A stretch of 64,000 nucleotides of DNA from Ascidiaceihabitans donghaensis. Lineage in GTDB: Bacteria > Pseudomonadota > Alphaproteobacteria > Rhodobacterales > Rhodobacteraceae. The stretch spans positions 124,001-188,000 of the forward strand of contig NZ_OMOR01000001.1 of assembly GCF_900302465.1 (NCBI RefSeq). Reading direction: 5' to 3'. Position 1 is the first letter of the stretch. Each line of letters begins with the position of its first letter. Below the pieces are notes generated by a model, which made no database searches, was not told where the DNA came from, and saw nothing but the letters and a program-made list of their open reading frames with translations. Shown one piece after another: positions 37,331 through 45,895 of this stretch. Position numbers and translations under genes: made by a program.

Positions 37331-37350
37331 CATCGGCGCTGTTGCTGATG
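37331..37350 (+). promoter_or_regulatory. Leader hairpin of small peptide gene, copy 1
   Basis: A seven-pair stem CATCGGC/GCTGATG with loop GCTGTT, ending 20 bases before the start codon. A hairpin with the same six-base loop precedes copy 2 at the same distance. One A-U pair corresponds to a C-G pair in the other copy, and one G-U to G-C. Confidence 0.5.
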
Positions 37351-37370
37351 TGCTATTTCTGGAGGTCAAA

Positions 37371-37550
37371 ATGAAAAAATTCGTACTCGCAGCTGCTCTG
37401 ACAGCCGCAGCGTCCACAGCTTTTGCTGGTCAGCCTGCTGATCCGATCATCGAAGCACCTGTCATCATCGAAGAAGCTGGTTCTTCTTCCGGTGGCATCG
37501 TTCTTCCATTGATCCTGCTTGCCGTTGTTGCAGCAGCTTTGGCAGACTAA
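37371..37550 (+). CDS. Small secreted/membrane peptide, copy 1
   Basis: A 59-residue protein not long enough for many gene finders. N-terminal Sec signal (MKKFVLAAALTAAASTAFAG), a short acidic segment DPIIEAPVIIEE, a SSSGG linker, and a C-terminal hydrophobic segment ending in AAALAD. GGAGG lies eight bases upstream. Probably processed, with the hydrophobic end in the inner membrane or on the outer side. Function unknown. Its terminator follows at once. Confidence 0.85.
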   Translation: MKKFVLAAALTAAASTAFAGQPADPIIEAPVIIEEAGSSSGGIVLPLILLAVVAAALAD

Positions 37551-37575
37551 GCTACAGTCGATTTCGACTATTAAG

Positions 37576-37604
37576 AGGCGGTGCAGCAATGCGCCGCCTT
37601 TTTT
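37576..37604 (+). terminator. Rho-independent terminator of peptide copy 1
   Basis: Nine-pair stem AGGCGGTGC/GCGCCGCCT with loop AGCAAT, followed by a T run. Strong terminator, so copies 1 and 2 are transcribed as separate units. Confidence 0.9.
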
Positions 37605-37622
37605 GTGTTCAATGTTGCGCGT

Positions 37623-37650
37623 TTGATCGAATTTTATCCAATTGTAATAG
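37623..37650 (+). promoter_or_regulatory. Probable sigma-70-like promoter of peptide copy 2
   Basis: TTGATC, 16-base spacer, TAATAG, situated just after the copy 1 terminator and upstream of the copy 2 leader. A fair match to a housekeeping promoter; not shown directly. Confidence 0.35.
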
Positions 37651-37693
37651 GAACCATTTGCCGTTTAGACTGTTGTACACACAAATAAGCGGT

Positions 37694-37709
37694 CCGGCGC
37701 TGTTGCCGG
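37694..37709 (+). promoter_or_regulatory. Leader hairpin of small peptide gene, copy 2
   Basis: Five-pair stem CCGGC/GCCGG with loop GCTGTT, the same loop as copy 1, ending 21 bases before the start codon. Base changes between the stems are mostly compensatory, which suggests the RNA shape is retained. Confidence 0.5.
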
Positions 37710-37730
37710 TTCTGCCATCTGGAGGGACTA

Positions 37731-37910
37731 ATGAAGAAAATCGCACTTGCAACCGCAGTCACATTCGCAGCATCCACAGCTTTCGCTGGCGCGCCGGCTG
37801 ATCCAATCATCGAACCGCCTGTCATCATCGAAGAAGCTGGTTCTTCTTCCGGTGGCATCGTTCTGCCGCTGATCTTGCTGGCAGTTGTTGCAGCGGCACT
37901 GGCCGACTAA
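37731..37910 (+). CDS. Small secreted/membrane peptide, copy 2
   Basis: A 59-residue paralogue of copy 1, with Sec signal MKKIALATAVTFAASTAFA, the same VIIEEAGSSSGGIVLPLILL core and identical C-terminal AAALAD. A 47-base stretch is identical in DNA between the copies, offset by exactly 360 bases, so the duplication is recent or maintained by gene conversion. GGAGGG precedes the ATG. Function unknown; a good terminator follows. Confidence 0.85.
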   Translation: MKKIALATAVTFAASTAFAGAPADPIIEPPVIIEEAGSSSGGIVLPLILLAVVAAALAD

Positions 37911-37945
37911 AGCGACCCTTACAGATTCTGCGCAAGTTTTGCGTT

Positions 37946-37973
37946 GGGCGGTACCGCAGAGTGCCGCCCTTTT
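37946..37973 (+). terminator. Rho-independent terminator of peptide copy 2
   Basis: Eight-pair stem GGGCGGTA/TGCCGCCC with one G-U pair and loop CCGCAGAG, followed by TTTT. It ends 10 bases before the convergent hemH stop codon. Confidence 0.8.
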
Positions 37974-37983
37974 GCGTTTGGCG

Positions 37984-39042
37984 TTACAGCCACCCTTTGA
38001 GGTTTTTATCGATCACGCCAGACAGCGCTTTGATATGCGCGTCATCATCGTTCAGGCACGGGATATAGGTGAAGTGTTCGCCGCCAGCCTCTTCAAAGCT
38101 TTCTTTGATCTCTTCGTTGATCTCTTCCAGCGTTTCGATGCAATCGGCGGAAAACGCAGGGGCGCAAACCGCGATGTTCTTTTTACCAGCTTCGGCCAAA
38201 CGGGCGACTTCTTCGACGGTGTAGGGTTGCAGCCATTCTTCAGGGCCGAACTTCGACTGGAAGGTGGTTTTGATTTCGGTGTCTTCCCAACCCAGACGTT
38301 CCTTCAGCAGGCGCGTCGTTTTCTGGCATTGGCAATGGTACGGATCGCCTTCCATCAGGTAGCGGATCGGCACGCCGTGGTAGGAACACACCAGAATATC
38401 GGGGCGCGTTTCAAGGTTTGCGTAGGCGCGTTCGATGGATTGTGCCAATGCGTCAATGTAGGTTTCATCAGCAAAATAAGGTTCGACTGTGCGTGACGTC
38501 GGCTGCCATTTTTCTTTCATCAAGGCACGAAAGAATTCATCGTTGGCTGTGGCTGACGTGGCGCCCGCGTAATGTGGGTACAACGGGAAGAACAGGATCT
38601 TTTGGCATCCGGCCTCTGTCATGGCCCGAACTTTGGATTTGGTCGACGGGTTACCGTAGCGCATGCAAAAATCGACCATAACCTGATCGCCGTAGCGCTC
38701 TTGCATTTCAGCTTTGATCTTTTTGGTCTGTGCTTTTGTGATCGTCATCAACGGGCTTTCGCCGTCTTCTTCGTTCCAGATCGATTTGTAGGCCGCACCC
38801 GATGAAAAAGGCCGTTTTGTCAGAATGACCAACTGCAACAATGGCTGCCAGATCCAGGCCGAATAGTCGATGACCCGTTTATCGGACAAAAATTCGTTCA
38901 GATAGCGCCGCATTGACCAATAGTCATAGTTGTCTGGCGTTCCAAGATTCGACAGCAAAATGCCGACACGGGGGGCTGCCACTTTGGGGTGGTCGGTTTC
39001 GGCGTGCGCTGGGCGTGTGGCGGTAGGGGTCGCGTCGAGCAT
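37984..39042 (-). CDS. hemH: Ferrochelatase
   Basis: A 352-residue enzyme inserting Fe2+ into protoporphyrin IX, the last step of heme synthesis. The sequences LLSNLGTPDNYDYWSMRRYLNEFLSD, FFPLYPHYAGATSAT and SYHGVPIRYL are family signatures; the His in SYHGVP is catalytic. No transmembrane tail is seen. The ATG at 39042 is used; a TTG at 39057 is an alternative. It is convergent with the small-peptide gene and hemW of the same pathway lies in the window. Confidence 0.94.
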   Translation of the reverse strand: MLDATPTATRPAHAETDHPKVAAPRVGILLSNLGTPDNYDYWSMRRYLNEFLSDKRVIDYSAWIWQPLLQLVILTKRPFSSGAAYKSIWNEEDGESPLMTITKAQTKKIKAEMQERYGDQVMVDFCMRYGNPSTKSKVRAMTEAGCQKILFFPLYPHYAGATSATANDEFFRALMKEKWQPTSRTVEPYFADETYIDALAQSIERAYANLETRPDILVCSYHGVPIRYLMEGDPYHCQCQKTTRLLKERLGWEDTEIKTTFQSKFGPEEWLQPYTVEEVARLAEAGKKNIAVCAPAFSADCIETLEEINEEIKESFEEAGGEHFTYIPCLNDDDAHIKALSGVIDKNLKGWL

Positions 39043-39095
39043 TATGGGTCCGATCAATGGGTGTTATGGCTCAAATAAACGCTTTTGCTCTCAGG

Positions 39096-39914
39096 TCAAT
39101 CTGGCAGCCTGTTTTCGTCGGTCCCCAACGCGTCTGCTAACCGTGCTTCAGCTGATCCGGGACGCAGCGGTTTGGGTTGGCTTTCGTCGGGGGCCCAGCC
39201 CGTCAACATCACGATTTCAAAGGTCGCGGCAATGCCACCTTCAGGGGTTGGGTAGGTCTGTGCATAAAGTTCGGCAGCACGTTCAAAAACGCGACGATGT
39301 GTCGGAAAACGCAGACGTTCTTGCAAGGCGTTGGCTTCGCCCATATGGCGCAAATCTTGCATCAGATGCCACAAATCGCGGTAGTTCACCGTTAACGGCA
39401 AAACGTCTGCCACAGGTAAGGCAAAGCCAGCCCTTTGTAGCAGGCCACCCAGATCGCGCAGTTCCCCCATTGGGGCGATGCGGGGTGACAATCCGCCGCT
39501 GGTCTCGATCTCTGCCTGCCCCAGACAGGCGCGTAATTCGTGTAGGGTTTGCCCCCCGAAGGTGGCCGCCAGAAACAGGCCGTCTTTTTGCAGGCTTCGT
39601 TTGCATTGAATGATCTGGCCCACGGGGTCATTTGCCCAGTGCAAAGCAAGTGTGTGGATCACAAGGTCGTGTGCGCCCATGCCCAATTCCAACACGTCTT
39701 TGTCCGCGACGCTGTGGGCGTTTGGCATCAGTTTGCGCCACAGATCGGGGAAACCGCTGACCACTGCCGCGGAATTAAACGTCCTGTTAACCATATCCGC
39801 GCGATCCTGCAGGTCATCGGCCACGGTTGCGTGCAAGAACATGGCGTCCGCTTGGGTTCGCGCCCGGCGCCGCGTCAGCGCGATAGAATCAGTAAGTGGT
39901 TTTGGTCCCGACAT
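39096..39914 (-). CDS. SAM-dependent methyltransferase, NDUFAF5-like
   Basis: A 272-residue methyltransferase-fold protein. Its segments TRRRART near the start, ALHWANDPVGQI, TFGGQTLHELR, GGLSPRIAPMGELRDLGGLLQRAG and NYRDLWHLMQDLRHMGE match the alphaproteobacterial relatives of NDUFAF5, which hydroxylates an Arg of complex I subunit NDUFS7 in mitochondria. Related to BioC by fold. The ATG at 39914 is chosen. It is divergent from comF by 14 bases. Confidence 0.8.
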   Translation of the reverse strand: MSGPKPLTDSIALTRRRARTQADAMFLHATVADDLQDRADMVNRTFNSAAVVSGFPDLWRKLMPNAHSVADKDVLELGMGAHDLVIHTLALHWANDPVGQIIQCKRSLQKDGLFLAATFGGQTLHELRACLGQAEIETSGGLSPRIAPMGELRDLGGLLQRAGFALPVADVLPLTVNYRDLWHLMQDLRHMGEANALQERLRFPTHRRVFERAAELYAQTYPTPEGGIAATFEIVMLTGWAPDESQPKPLRPGSAEARLADALGTDENRLPD

Positions 39915-39928
39915 AAGGCACACATAGA

Positions 39929-40669
39929 ATGGCACACCCCGCATTACAAACCACCTTGGCGCTGGTCTATCCGCCACGCTGTTTGACATGCGGCGATCGT
40001 GTGGACAGCGATTTCGGTTTGTGCGGAACGTGTTGGCGCGATGTGGCATTTATCGGATCAAACGCCTGTGACGGATGCGGCGCACCCATTCTGGACGGTG
40101 AAGATATCGCACAGGGAGAGGCCCTAAGGTGTGACGATTGTTTAACGATTGCAAGACCTTGGCGTAAGGGTCGTGCGGCGTTGATCTACAAAGAAACAGG
40201 CCGCAAAATGATCCTTGCCCTAAAGCACGGTGACCGCCAAGAGGTCGTGCATCCCACCAGTCTTTGGATGGCGAATGCCGTGCGCGATATTCTTGAACCC
40301 CGCACCCTGATCGCGCCGGTACCTTTGCATTGGACGCGGCTTTTGAAGCGGCGCTTTAACCAATCTGCGGCGCTGGCCAATGCAATGGCCCAACGCCTTG
40401 ATGTGCCGTGCTGTCCCGACCTTTTGCAACGCTTCAAGCGGACCCGCAGCCTTGACGGCATGACCCGCGATGCGCGGTTCCGCCACCTGCAAGACGCCAT
40501 CGCCCCGCACCCCAAACGCAGACACCGCATGGCGGGCCGTCCGGTTTTGTTGGTGGACGATGTGATGACGACGGGGGCGACTTTGGCCGCGTCCACACAG
40601 GCGTGTTACGATGCCGGTGCAAGTGACGTTTGCGTGGTCGCACTGGCGCGGGTCGTCAAAGATGCCTAA
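39929..40669 (+). CDS. comF: ComF family phosphoribosyltransferase-like protein
   Basis: A 246-residue protein. Four zinc-type cysteine pairs at the N-terminus (CLTCGD, CGTCWRD, CDGCGAP, CDDC) are followed by a type I phosphoribosyltransferase fold with the PRPP loop VLLVDDVMTTGATLAA. ComF is needed for DNA uptake in competent bacteria; in alphaproteobacteria the function is unclear. It is followed by grxC 37 bases downstream. Confidence 0.88.
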   Translation: MAHPALQTTLALVYPPRCLTCGDRVDSDFGLCGTCWRDVAFIGSNACDGCGAPILDGEDIAQGEALRCDDCLTIARPWRKGRAALIYKETGRKMILALKHGDRQEVVHPTSLWMANAVRDILEPRTLIAPVPLHWTRLLKRRFNQSAALANAMAQRLDVPCCPDLLQRFKRTRSLDGMTRDARFRHLQDAIAPHPKRRHRMAGRPVLLVDDVMTTGATLAASTQACYDAGASDVCVVALARVVKDA

Positions 40670-40706
40670 GTCTGGGTCAAATGCAATACGATCAAGGACA
40701 CGACCT

Positions 40707-40964
40707 ATGAAGCCTGTAGAAATTTATACGTCGCCGCTGTGCGGCTTTTGTCACGCAGCAAAGCGCCTTTTGACCCAAAAGGGTGTCGCGTTCTCTGAAG
40801 TTGATGTTTTGGCCAACCCCGATCGCAAGCCCGAGATGATCAAGCGTGCCGACGGTGGACGCACAGTGCCGCAGATTTTTGTGGGCGATATGCATGTTGG
40901 CGGATGTGACGACCTTTATGCGTTAGAGCGGGCAGGCAAACTCGACGCGTTGTTGGCAACATGA
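40707..40964 (+). CDS. grxC: Glutaredoxin 3
   Basis: An 85-residue thiol-disulfide oxidoreductase. The dithiol active site is C12-G-F-C15 (PLCGFC), with TVPQIF and GGCDDLYAL being the glutathione-binding loops. The ATG at 40707 gives the normal start MKPVEIYTS. It overlaps the next gene by four bases, so the amidase is probably co-translated. Confidence 0.94.
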   Translation: MKPVEIYTSPLCGFCHAAKRLLTQKGVAFSEVDVLANPDRKPEMIKRADGGRTVPQIFVGDMHVGGCDDLYALERAGKLDALLAT

Positions 40965-41794
40965 CAACAGGCGCTTTGGTGCAGATGAATGCCTCGGATG
41001 ATCCGGGGCACAATCTGGCCGTGCTGCAGGGATACATCGCGTCAGCCGCCAAGCAAGGTGCTGATTTTGTTTTGACCCCTGAGGTCAGCAATTGTCTGTC
41101 TGTGTCCCGCGCCCGCCAAAGCGCTGTTTTGTCCCACCAAGACGATGATCTAACGTTGGCTACTGTGCGGGACGCTGCAAAGACGCATGGCATTTGGGTG
41201 CTGATTGGATCGCTTGGCATCAAGACGGATGATCCGGATGGTCGCTTTGCCAACCGGTCATTCCTGATTTCGCCAAACGGCGCGATCGTTGCGCATTACG
41301 ACAAGATCCACATGTTCGATGTGGATGTATCCCCGACCGAGACGTGGCGCGAAAGCGAAGGATACCGTCCCGGCACACAGGCTGTGGTGGTGCAAACCCC
41401 GTTTGGCGGTATTGGCATGGCCATCTGCTATGACATGCGCTTTCCGCTATTGGCCAACGCTTTGGCGCAGGGTGGCGCCCAAATCCTGACCTATCCCTCT
41501 GCCTTTACCCCCGCCACGGGTGCGGCGCATTGGCACAGTCTGTTGCGGGCGCGTGCGATCGAAACAGGGTGCTATGTGATGGCGCCCGCCCAGACAGGGT
41601 TGCACCCAAGCACCTCCGACAAGACACGCAGCACATATGGCCATTCACTGGTCGTCTCGCCTTGGGGTGAGGTTATCCTTGATGCTGGCACCGATCCCGG
41701 TGTTTATGTATTTGAGTTCGATATGAACAATGTGGTCGATGCACGCGCTAAGGTTCCTGCCTTACAAAATGAGCGGAGTTTCAACGGCCCCTAA
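40961..41794 (+). CDS. Carbon-nitrogen hydrolase (Nit family)
   Basis: A 277-residue nitrilase-superfamily hydrolase. The catalytic triad is Glu41 (LTPEVSN), Lys115 (YDKIHMFDV) and Cys156 (ICYDMRFP). The KIHMFDVD sequence and overall layout fit Nit1/Nit2-type deaminated-glutathione or omega-amidases, a role fitting its glutaredoxin neighbour; this is inference from family. It starts inside the grxC stop by four bases. Confidence 0.87.
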   Translation: MTTGALVQMNASDDPGHNLAVLQGYIASAAKQGADFVLTPEVSNCLSVSRARQSAVLSHQDDDLTLATVRDAAKTHGIWVLIGSLGIKTDDPDGRFANRSFLISPNGAIVAHYDKIHMFDVDVSPTETWRESEGYRPGTQAVVVQTPFGGIGMAICYDMRFPLLANALAQGGAQILTYPSAFTPATGAAHWHSLLRARAIETGCYVMAPAQTGLHPSTSDKTRSTYGHSLVVSPWGEVILDAGTDPGVYVFEFDMNNVVDARAKVPALQNERSFNGP

Positions 41795-41807
41795 CCAAGT
41801 GTGGCCT

Positions 41808-42242
41808 ATGAGCGCAGACACAAATGCACTGGCAATTTCGCTGTTCAGCGAAGTTCTGGCGGCGGATCAAACCGTTCGCAATGCCTTGGGACGGGTGTTG
41901 CCCAAGGGCATGGAAATCTCGCATTTCTCGGTGCTCAACCATCTGACATGGCATGATGGTGAACGCTCGCCTGCGCAATTGGCGCAAACGTTCAATGTCA
42001 CACGCGGTGCCATGACCAACACTTTGGCAAAACTTGAATGGGCTGGATACATCCACGTTCGCCCCGATTGGGACGATGCGCGCCGCAAGATGGTGGCGAT
42101 CAGCCCTGCAGGACGCAATGCCCGCGATCAAGCCTTAAGCGATATGGGGCCAATGGTTAGCAAGGCCGTGGAATCGCTGGGCGAAGACAGGGTGCGCGAA
42201 GCCCTTCCCATTTTGCGCGAAATTCGTAAGCATCTGACGTAA
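41808..42242 (+). CDS. MarR family transcriptional regulator
   Basis: A 144-residue winged-helix regulator. The DNA-binding part reads SPAQLAQTFNVTRGAMTNTLAKLEWAGYI with the wing RPDWDDARRKMVAISPAG. It begins 13 bases after the Nit hydrolase; an ATG at 41769 would overlap that gene. The regulated genes and ligand are unknown; nearby comF-grxC-nit are candidates. Confidence 0.85.
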   Translation: MSADTNALAISLFSEVLAADQTVRNALGRVLPKGMEISHFSVLNHLTWHDGERSPAQLAQTFNVTRGAMTNTLAKLEWAGYIHVRPDWDDARRKMVAISPAGRNARDQALSDMGPMVSKAVESLGEDRVREALPILREIRKHLT

Positions 42243-42272
42243 TGTGAAATGGTATGAACAGGGGCACCGTTT

Positions 42273-42932
42273 ATGTCCGAAAGAAGTTTTTGGTCGCGCA
42301 GCTATAAAGTTATCGAAAAAGGCGCGAATATTTTCGGCTTTTTGTCGGCCTTGATCTGGATCTGGGCGTTGGTGTTTCCGGGAAAGGCCGTGTCTGTTCT
42401 GGAAAGCTATGAGGCGCGGTTTTCAGGGGTAGAGCAATCCATCGCGCAAGTGGAAGACAACACAAACGCGCTTTTGCGTCAGACAGACGGAATAAAAGAT
42501 GACACTGCCGCATTGGTGGCTGCATTGCCCAGCGGGATTTCAATGTCTGGCCTCGTTCAGAACCAGAACTGTCCCGGATCTAACAGCGTTACTGATGGGT
42601 TTTCCCTGTGGTTAAACAACGAAGGCAGGCAAGTGATCCCGCAATTGACCCTGACCGCCTTTACCGAACGAGGCACGGTTTTGTATCAAGACACACAACT
42701 TTTCATAAATGCCGAAGACACCACCGCGGTTGATATTCCGGGCACTGTGCGCCCCGTACACATCTGTTTGAATGCCATAGATGCCCAAGGCCAAGACCGA
42801 ATGTCAGGATTTACGATTATGCGATGGCGTAAAACGCACGACAGCTGTGTTGCCAATGGTCGTTATGGATACGTCAGCCACGATGGCAATGCCCTGCCTA
42901 TTGCGGAAGCCGCCACTGCGCTTTGCCAGTGA
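42273..42932 (+). CDS. Hypothetical membrane-anchored protein
   Basis: A 219-residue protein I do not recognise. One hydrophobic segment (IFGFLSALIWIWALVFPG, residues about 20-37) follows a short basic N-terminus, then a coiled-coil-like stretch (VEQSIAQVEDNTNALLRQ) and a predicted extracytoplasmic beta-rich domain with C99, C162, C191 and C218. It follows marR by 30 bases and may be in that transcription unit. No start better than 42273. Confidence 0.55.
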   Translation: MSERSFWSRSYKVIEKGANIFGFLSALIWIWALVFPGKAVSVLESYEARFSGVEQSIAQVEDNTNALLRQTDGIKDDTAALVAALPSGISMSGLVQNQNCPGSNSVTDGFSLWLNNEGRQVIPQLTLTAFTERGTVLYQDTQLFINAEDTTAVDIPGTVRPVHICLNAIDAQGQDRMSGFTIMRWRKTHDSCVANGRYGYVSHDGNALPIAEAATALCQ

Positions 42933-42945
42933 CGGCCGCCCCTTG

Positions 42946-43698
42946 TCATGCCGCTTTGGATTTCACACTGGCCGTGACGTAGTTCACGCTTAAATCCCGA
43001 TCGGACAAACGCCAGCCCCATGTCAGCGGATTAAAGACAAACCCCTGACGGTCCACGGGTTCCATTCCCGACTGTGACAACAGATCAAACAGCTCGTCCG
43101 GTGTGATGAACTTGTTCCATTCATGTGTGCCTTTCGGCAGCCAGCGCATCACATGCTCTGCCCCGATGATCGCAAAGACGTAGGATTTAGGGTTGCGGTT
43201 CAGCGTCGAACAGATTTGTAGCCCGCCCGGTTTCAAAAGCTGCTGACACGCCGTGAGATAGGCCAGCGGATCGGCCACGTGTTCGACCACTTCCATGTTC
43301 ATCACCACGTCGAACTGTTCGCCGGCTGCGGCCATATCTTCGGCTGTGGTAAAGCGGTAATCAATGTCCAGCCCCGATTGCGCGGCATGGGCTTGCGCCA
43401 CGGGAATGTTGCGTTCTGCGGCATCCACCCCCACTATTTCGGCACCCAACCGCGCCATGGGTTCCGACAAAAGCCCGCCTCCGCAGCCGATGTCCAGAAC
43501 GCGTAGGCCTGCGAACGGGCGTTCTTGTGTCAGATCACGGTCGAATTCCCCTGCGATCTGGCCTGTGATATAGTCCAACCGGCACGGGTTGAGCATGTGC
43601 AACGGTTTGAATTTTCCATTCGGATCCCACCATTCAGCTGCCATCGCTTCAAATTTGGCGATTTCAGAGGGGTCCACGGTGCTTTGATGCGCTTGCAT
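42946..43698 (-). CDS. ubiG: Ubiquinone biosynthesis O-methyltransferase UbiG
   Basis: A 250-residue SAM methyltransferase carrying out both O-methylations of ubiquinone synthesis. The SAM motif is [14 protein letters not shown], and the start [26 protein letters not shown] with the [12 protein letters not shown] segment is diagnostic. GGAG six bases upstream supports the ATG at 43698 over 43710. It is divergent from pip with 49 bases between. Confidence 0.95.
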   Translation of the reverse strand: MQAHQSTVDPSEIAKFEAMAAEWWDPNGKFKPLHMLNPCRLDYITGQIAGEFDRDLTQERPFAGLRVLDIGCGGGLLSEPMARLGAEIVGVDAAERNIPVAQAHAAQSGLDIDYRFTTAEDMAAAGEQFDVVMNMEVVEHVADPLAYLTACQQLLKPGGLQICSTLNRNPKSYVFAIIGAEHVMRWLPKGTHEWNKFITPDELFDLLSQSGMEPVDRQGFVFNPLTWGWRLSDRDLSVNYVTASVKSKAA

Positions 43699-43747
43699 TC
43701 TGATCTCCATGTGCTCATGTAACTTATCGACCTATATAGGGCCCTTA

Positions 43748-44719
43748 ATGGACAAGCACACCGACCAAAAACGCGCAGTGCAATATCTGTACCCGCCGAT
43801 TGATCCGTTTGATCAGCGAATGATGGATGTGGGCGACAGCCACCGCATTTACGTTGAGCAATGCGGCAACCCTCAGGGCATCCCTGTGGTGGTGTTGCAT
43901 GGTGGTCCCGGTGGCGGATGCAGCCCCGCGATGCGGCGGTATTTCGATCCTGCCGTGTACCGTGTGATTCTTTTTGATCAGCGTGGGTGTGGCCGTTCGC
44001 GCCCCCATGCGTCGGTGAAAAATAACACTACATGGCATTTGGTGGCGGATATTGAAGCCATCCGCGAGGCCTTGGACATTGAGGCGTGGATTGTCTTCGG
44101 CGGCTCTTGGGGCGCGACCTTGTCGCTGGTCTACGCCCAAACGCATCCCGACCGCACCTTGCAGATCGTGTTGCGCGGTGTGTTCCTTGCCACGCAAGCC
44201 GAACTGGATTGGTTCTATGGTGGCGGTGCCGGGAAATTCTGGCCCGAGGTCTGGGAAAAGTTCGTGAAACTGATCCCCGCAGATGAACGTGATGACTTGA
44301 TCGGGGCGTATCACAAGCGCCTGTTTTCGGGTGATCTGCCGATTGAGACGCGATACGCCCGTGCGTGGTCTTCATGGGAAAACGCGCTGGCGTCCATCCA
44401 TTCCAACGGCAATGGTGGCGAGGCCCCAGGCGAATATGCCCGTGCCTTTGCCCGTCTCGAGAATCACTATTTCACCAATGCGGCTTTCCTTGAAGAGGAC
44501 GGTCAAATTCTGGCCAACATGCACAAGATTGCGCATATTCCCGGCACCATCGTACAGGGCCGCTACGATATGATCTGTCCACCCGACAGCGCCTACGCCA
44601 TTTCGCAGGTCTGGCCTGCAAGTGATCTGGTGATGGTGCGCAATGCAGGTCACGCCTTGTCAGAGCCGGGCATCAGCGCTGAACTGGTGCGCACCATGGA
44701 CAGGATTGCAGGACATTGA
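43748..44719 (+). CDS. pip: Proline iminopeptidase
   Basis: A 323-residue S33 alpha/beta hydrolase that removes N-terminal proline. The oxyanion loop is VLHGGPGGG, the nucleophile Ser is near residue 119 in FGGSWGATL, and the His is in NAGHALSEPG. The ATG at 43748 gives the family start; the longer ORF to 43709 is not supported. Its stop overlaps the TTG start of the next gene. Confidence 0.94.
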   Translation: MDKHTDQKRAVQYLYPPIDPFDQRMMDVGDSHRIYVEQCGNPQGIPVVVLHGGPGGGCSPAMRRYFDPAVYRVILFDQRGCGRSRPHASVKNNTTWHLVADIEAIREALDIEAWIVFGGSWGATLSLVYAQTHPDRTLQIVLRGVFLATQAELDWFYGGGAGKFWPEVWEKFVKLIPADERDDLIGAYHKRLFSGDLPIETRYARAWSSWENALASIHSNGNGGEAPGEYARAFARLENHYFTNAAFLEEDGQILANMHKIAHIPGTIVQGRYDMICPPDSAYAISQVWPASDLVMVRNAGHALSEPGISAELVRTMDRIAGH

Positions 44720-45555
44720 CCCGTTTGGACCGCCGCGTATTATTTACATCAGGTGCAGCTGCCGCTTTGCTGGCGGCGACCGGTGTTTTTGCGGGGCCAT
44801 CCCCGAAACGTGGGGGTCGTATGATGGCTGCGTTGTCCGGTGCTGACCGTGCGGATGATTGGACAACGACATCGGGCCTTTTCATGCAAGCCGCGCGTGG
44901 CGCTGTGTTTGAAACCCTGACCGAGATTGCAGCAGACGGTACGTTGCGTGGCAATATTGCGCAGGCGTGGGCGTCTGACGATGGTGGCACGACGTGGCGC
45001 TTTGAATTGGCGCAGGATGTGATGTTTCATGACGGCGTCCCTTTACGTCCCTCTGATATTGCCGCGTCCCTAAGGGGGGATGTCGTTGATCTGGGGGCAG
45101 GCGCGTTTCAGATAGCCCTCAGTGATCCGAACCCCAACTTGCCATTCCAACTGGCGGACCCGCAATTTGCGATCCTGCCCGCCGAAGCCGACCGCCAAGC
45201 GGCAGGGATTGGCACGGGGCTTTATGCTGTGCGCAAATTCGATGCGGGCCGGCAGTTTATCGGATCGCGTGTCGCCGTGCACCGCAAAGACGGCACCGAA
45301 GGCTGGCTCGATGAAGTCGAAATCGTGTCGATTCCGTCCCATACCGTGCGTGGCGAAGCGTTGCGGGATGGCCTTGTGGATGTGGCCGACGTCACGACTT
45401 TGGATGCCTACGCCGACCCGGCAGCATTCCAGTTCTTACCGTCAGAGCATCAAACGCAACAAATCGCGCACCGCTCTGTTGTCGTGCCTGCGTCTGTTGG
45501 CACGTCTTGGCCATTGGACAACCTTGCGATGGCGCGGCGGTGGTGGAAAGCGTAA
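44716..45555 (+). CDS. Short substrate-binding-protein-like (SBP_bac_5) protein
   Basis: A 279-residue protein similar to peptide/nickel ABC transporter binding proteins (GTLRGNIAQAWASDDGGTTWRFELAQDVMFHDGVPL). The usual family length is about 500, so much of the C-lobe is missing. A twin-arginine-like signal (LDRRVLFTSGAAAALLA) starts at the TTG of 44716, overlapping pip. No permease genes follow, so it may be a degenerate or specialised protein. I keep it as a possible intact short form. Confidence 0.6.
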   Translation: MTRLDRRVLFTSGAAAALLAATGVFAGPSPKRGGRMMAALSGADRADDWTTTSGLFMQAARGAVFETLTEIAADGTLRGNIAQAWASDDGGTTWRFELAQDVMFHDGVPLRPSDIAASLRGDVVDLGAGAFQIALSDPNPNLPFQLADPQFAILPAEADRQAAGIGTGLYAVRKFDAGRQFIGSRVAVHRKDGTEGWLDEVEIVSIPSHTVRGEALRDGLVDVADVTTLDAYADPAAFQFLPSEHQTQQIAHRSVVVPASVGTSWPLDNLAMARRWWKA

Positions 45556-45591
45556 GTTGACGCAGGGCTGGGCCGCCTTATCTGGCCTCAT

Positions 45592-45810
45592 ATGAAAATG
45601 TCTTTAACGGAATTACCTGATGAACACGTCAGTGCCATCATTGAAATGGCCCTGTCCGATCACGTCAGCTTTGCAGACATCAAACTGGAATACGGGCTGT
45701 CCGAGGCCGAGGTAAAAGCCCTGATGCGTGAAAACCTACGGGCGGGCAGCTACCGCGCATGGCGCAAAAGGGTGCGTAAATTCTCTGACCGGCGTGAGAA
45801 TTACAAGTGA
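45592..45810 (+). CDS. TIGR03643-family small protein
   Basis: A 72-residue protein with ELPDEHVSAIIEMALSDHVSFADIK and EAEVKALMRENLRAGSYRAWRKRVR. It matches the uncharacterised family TIGR03643, which looks like a helix-turn-helix-like alpha-helical fold with a basic C-terminus. Function is not known. A strong terminator follows about 85 bases downstream, before rimP. Confidence 0.8.
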   Translation: MKMSLTELPDEHVSAIIEMALSDHVSFADIKLEYGLSEAEVKALMRENLRAGSYRAWRKRVRKFSDRRENYK

Positions 45811-45895
45811 GGCTTGCAGACTCGGGTCCAACTGGCTATATCGCTTTCAACAGCGGCGCGTCGGGGTCCAAACCCAACGCCCACCGGATATATCA

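Noticed and set aside
37458-37864. 47-base identical repeats as a CRISPR or mobile-element end
   Set aside because: They are coding sequence of two paralogous genes, only two copies, and the between-copy distance is gene length.
45820-45890. Possible tRNA (GGGGTCCAAACCC resembles a T arm) upstream of rimP, where E. coli has metY
   Set aside because: No acceptor or anticodon stem can be formed and no CCA end is seen; treated as leader sequence.
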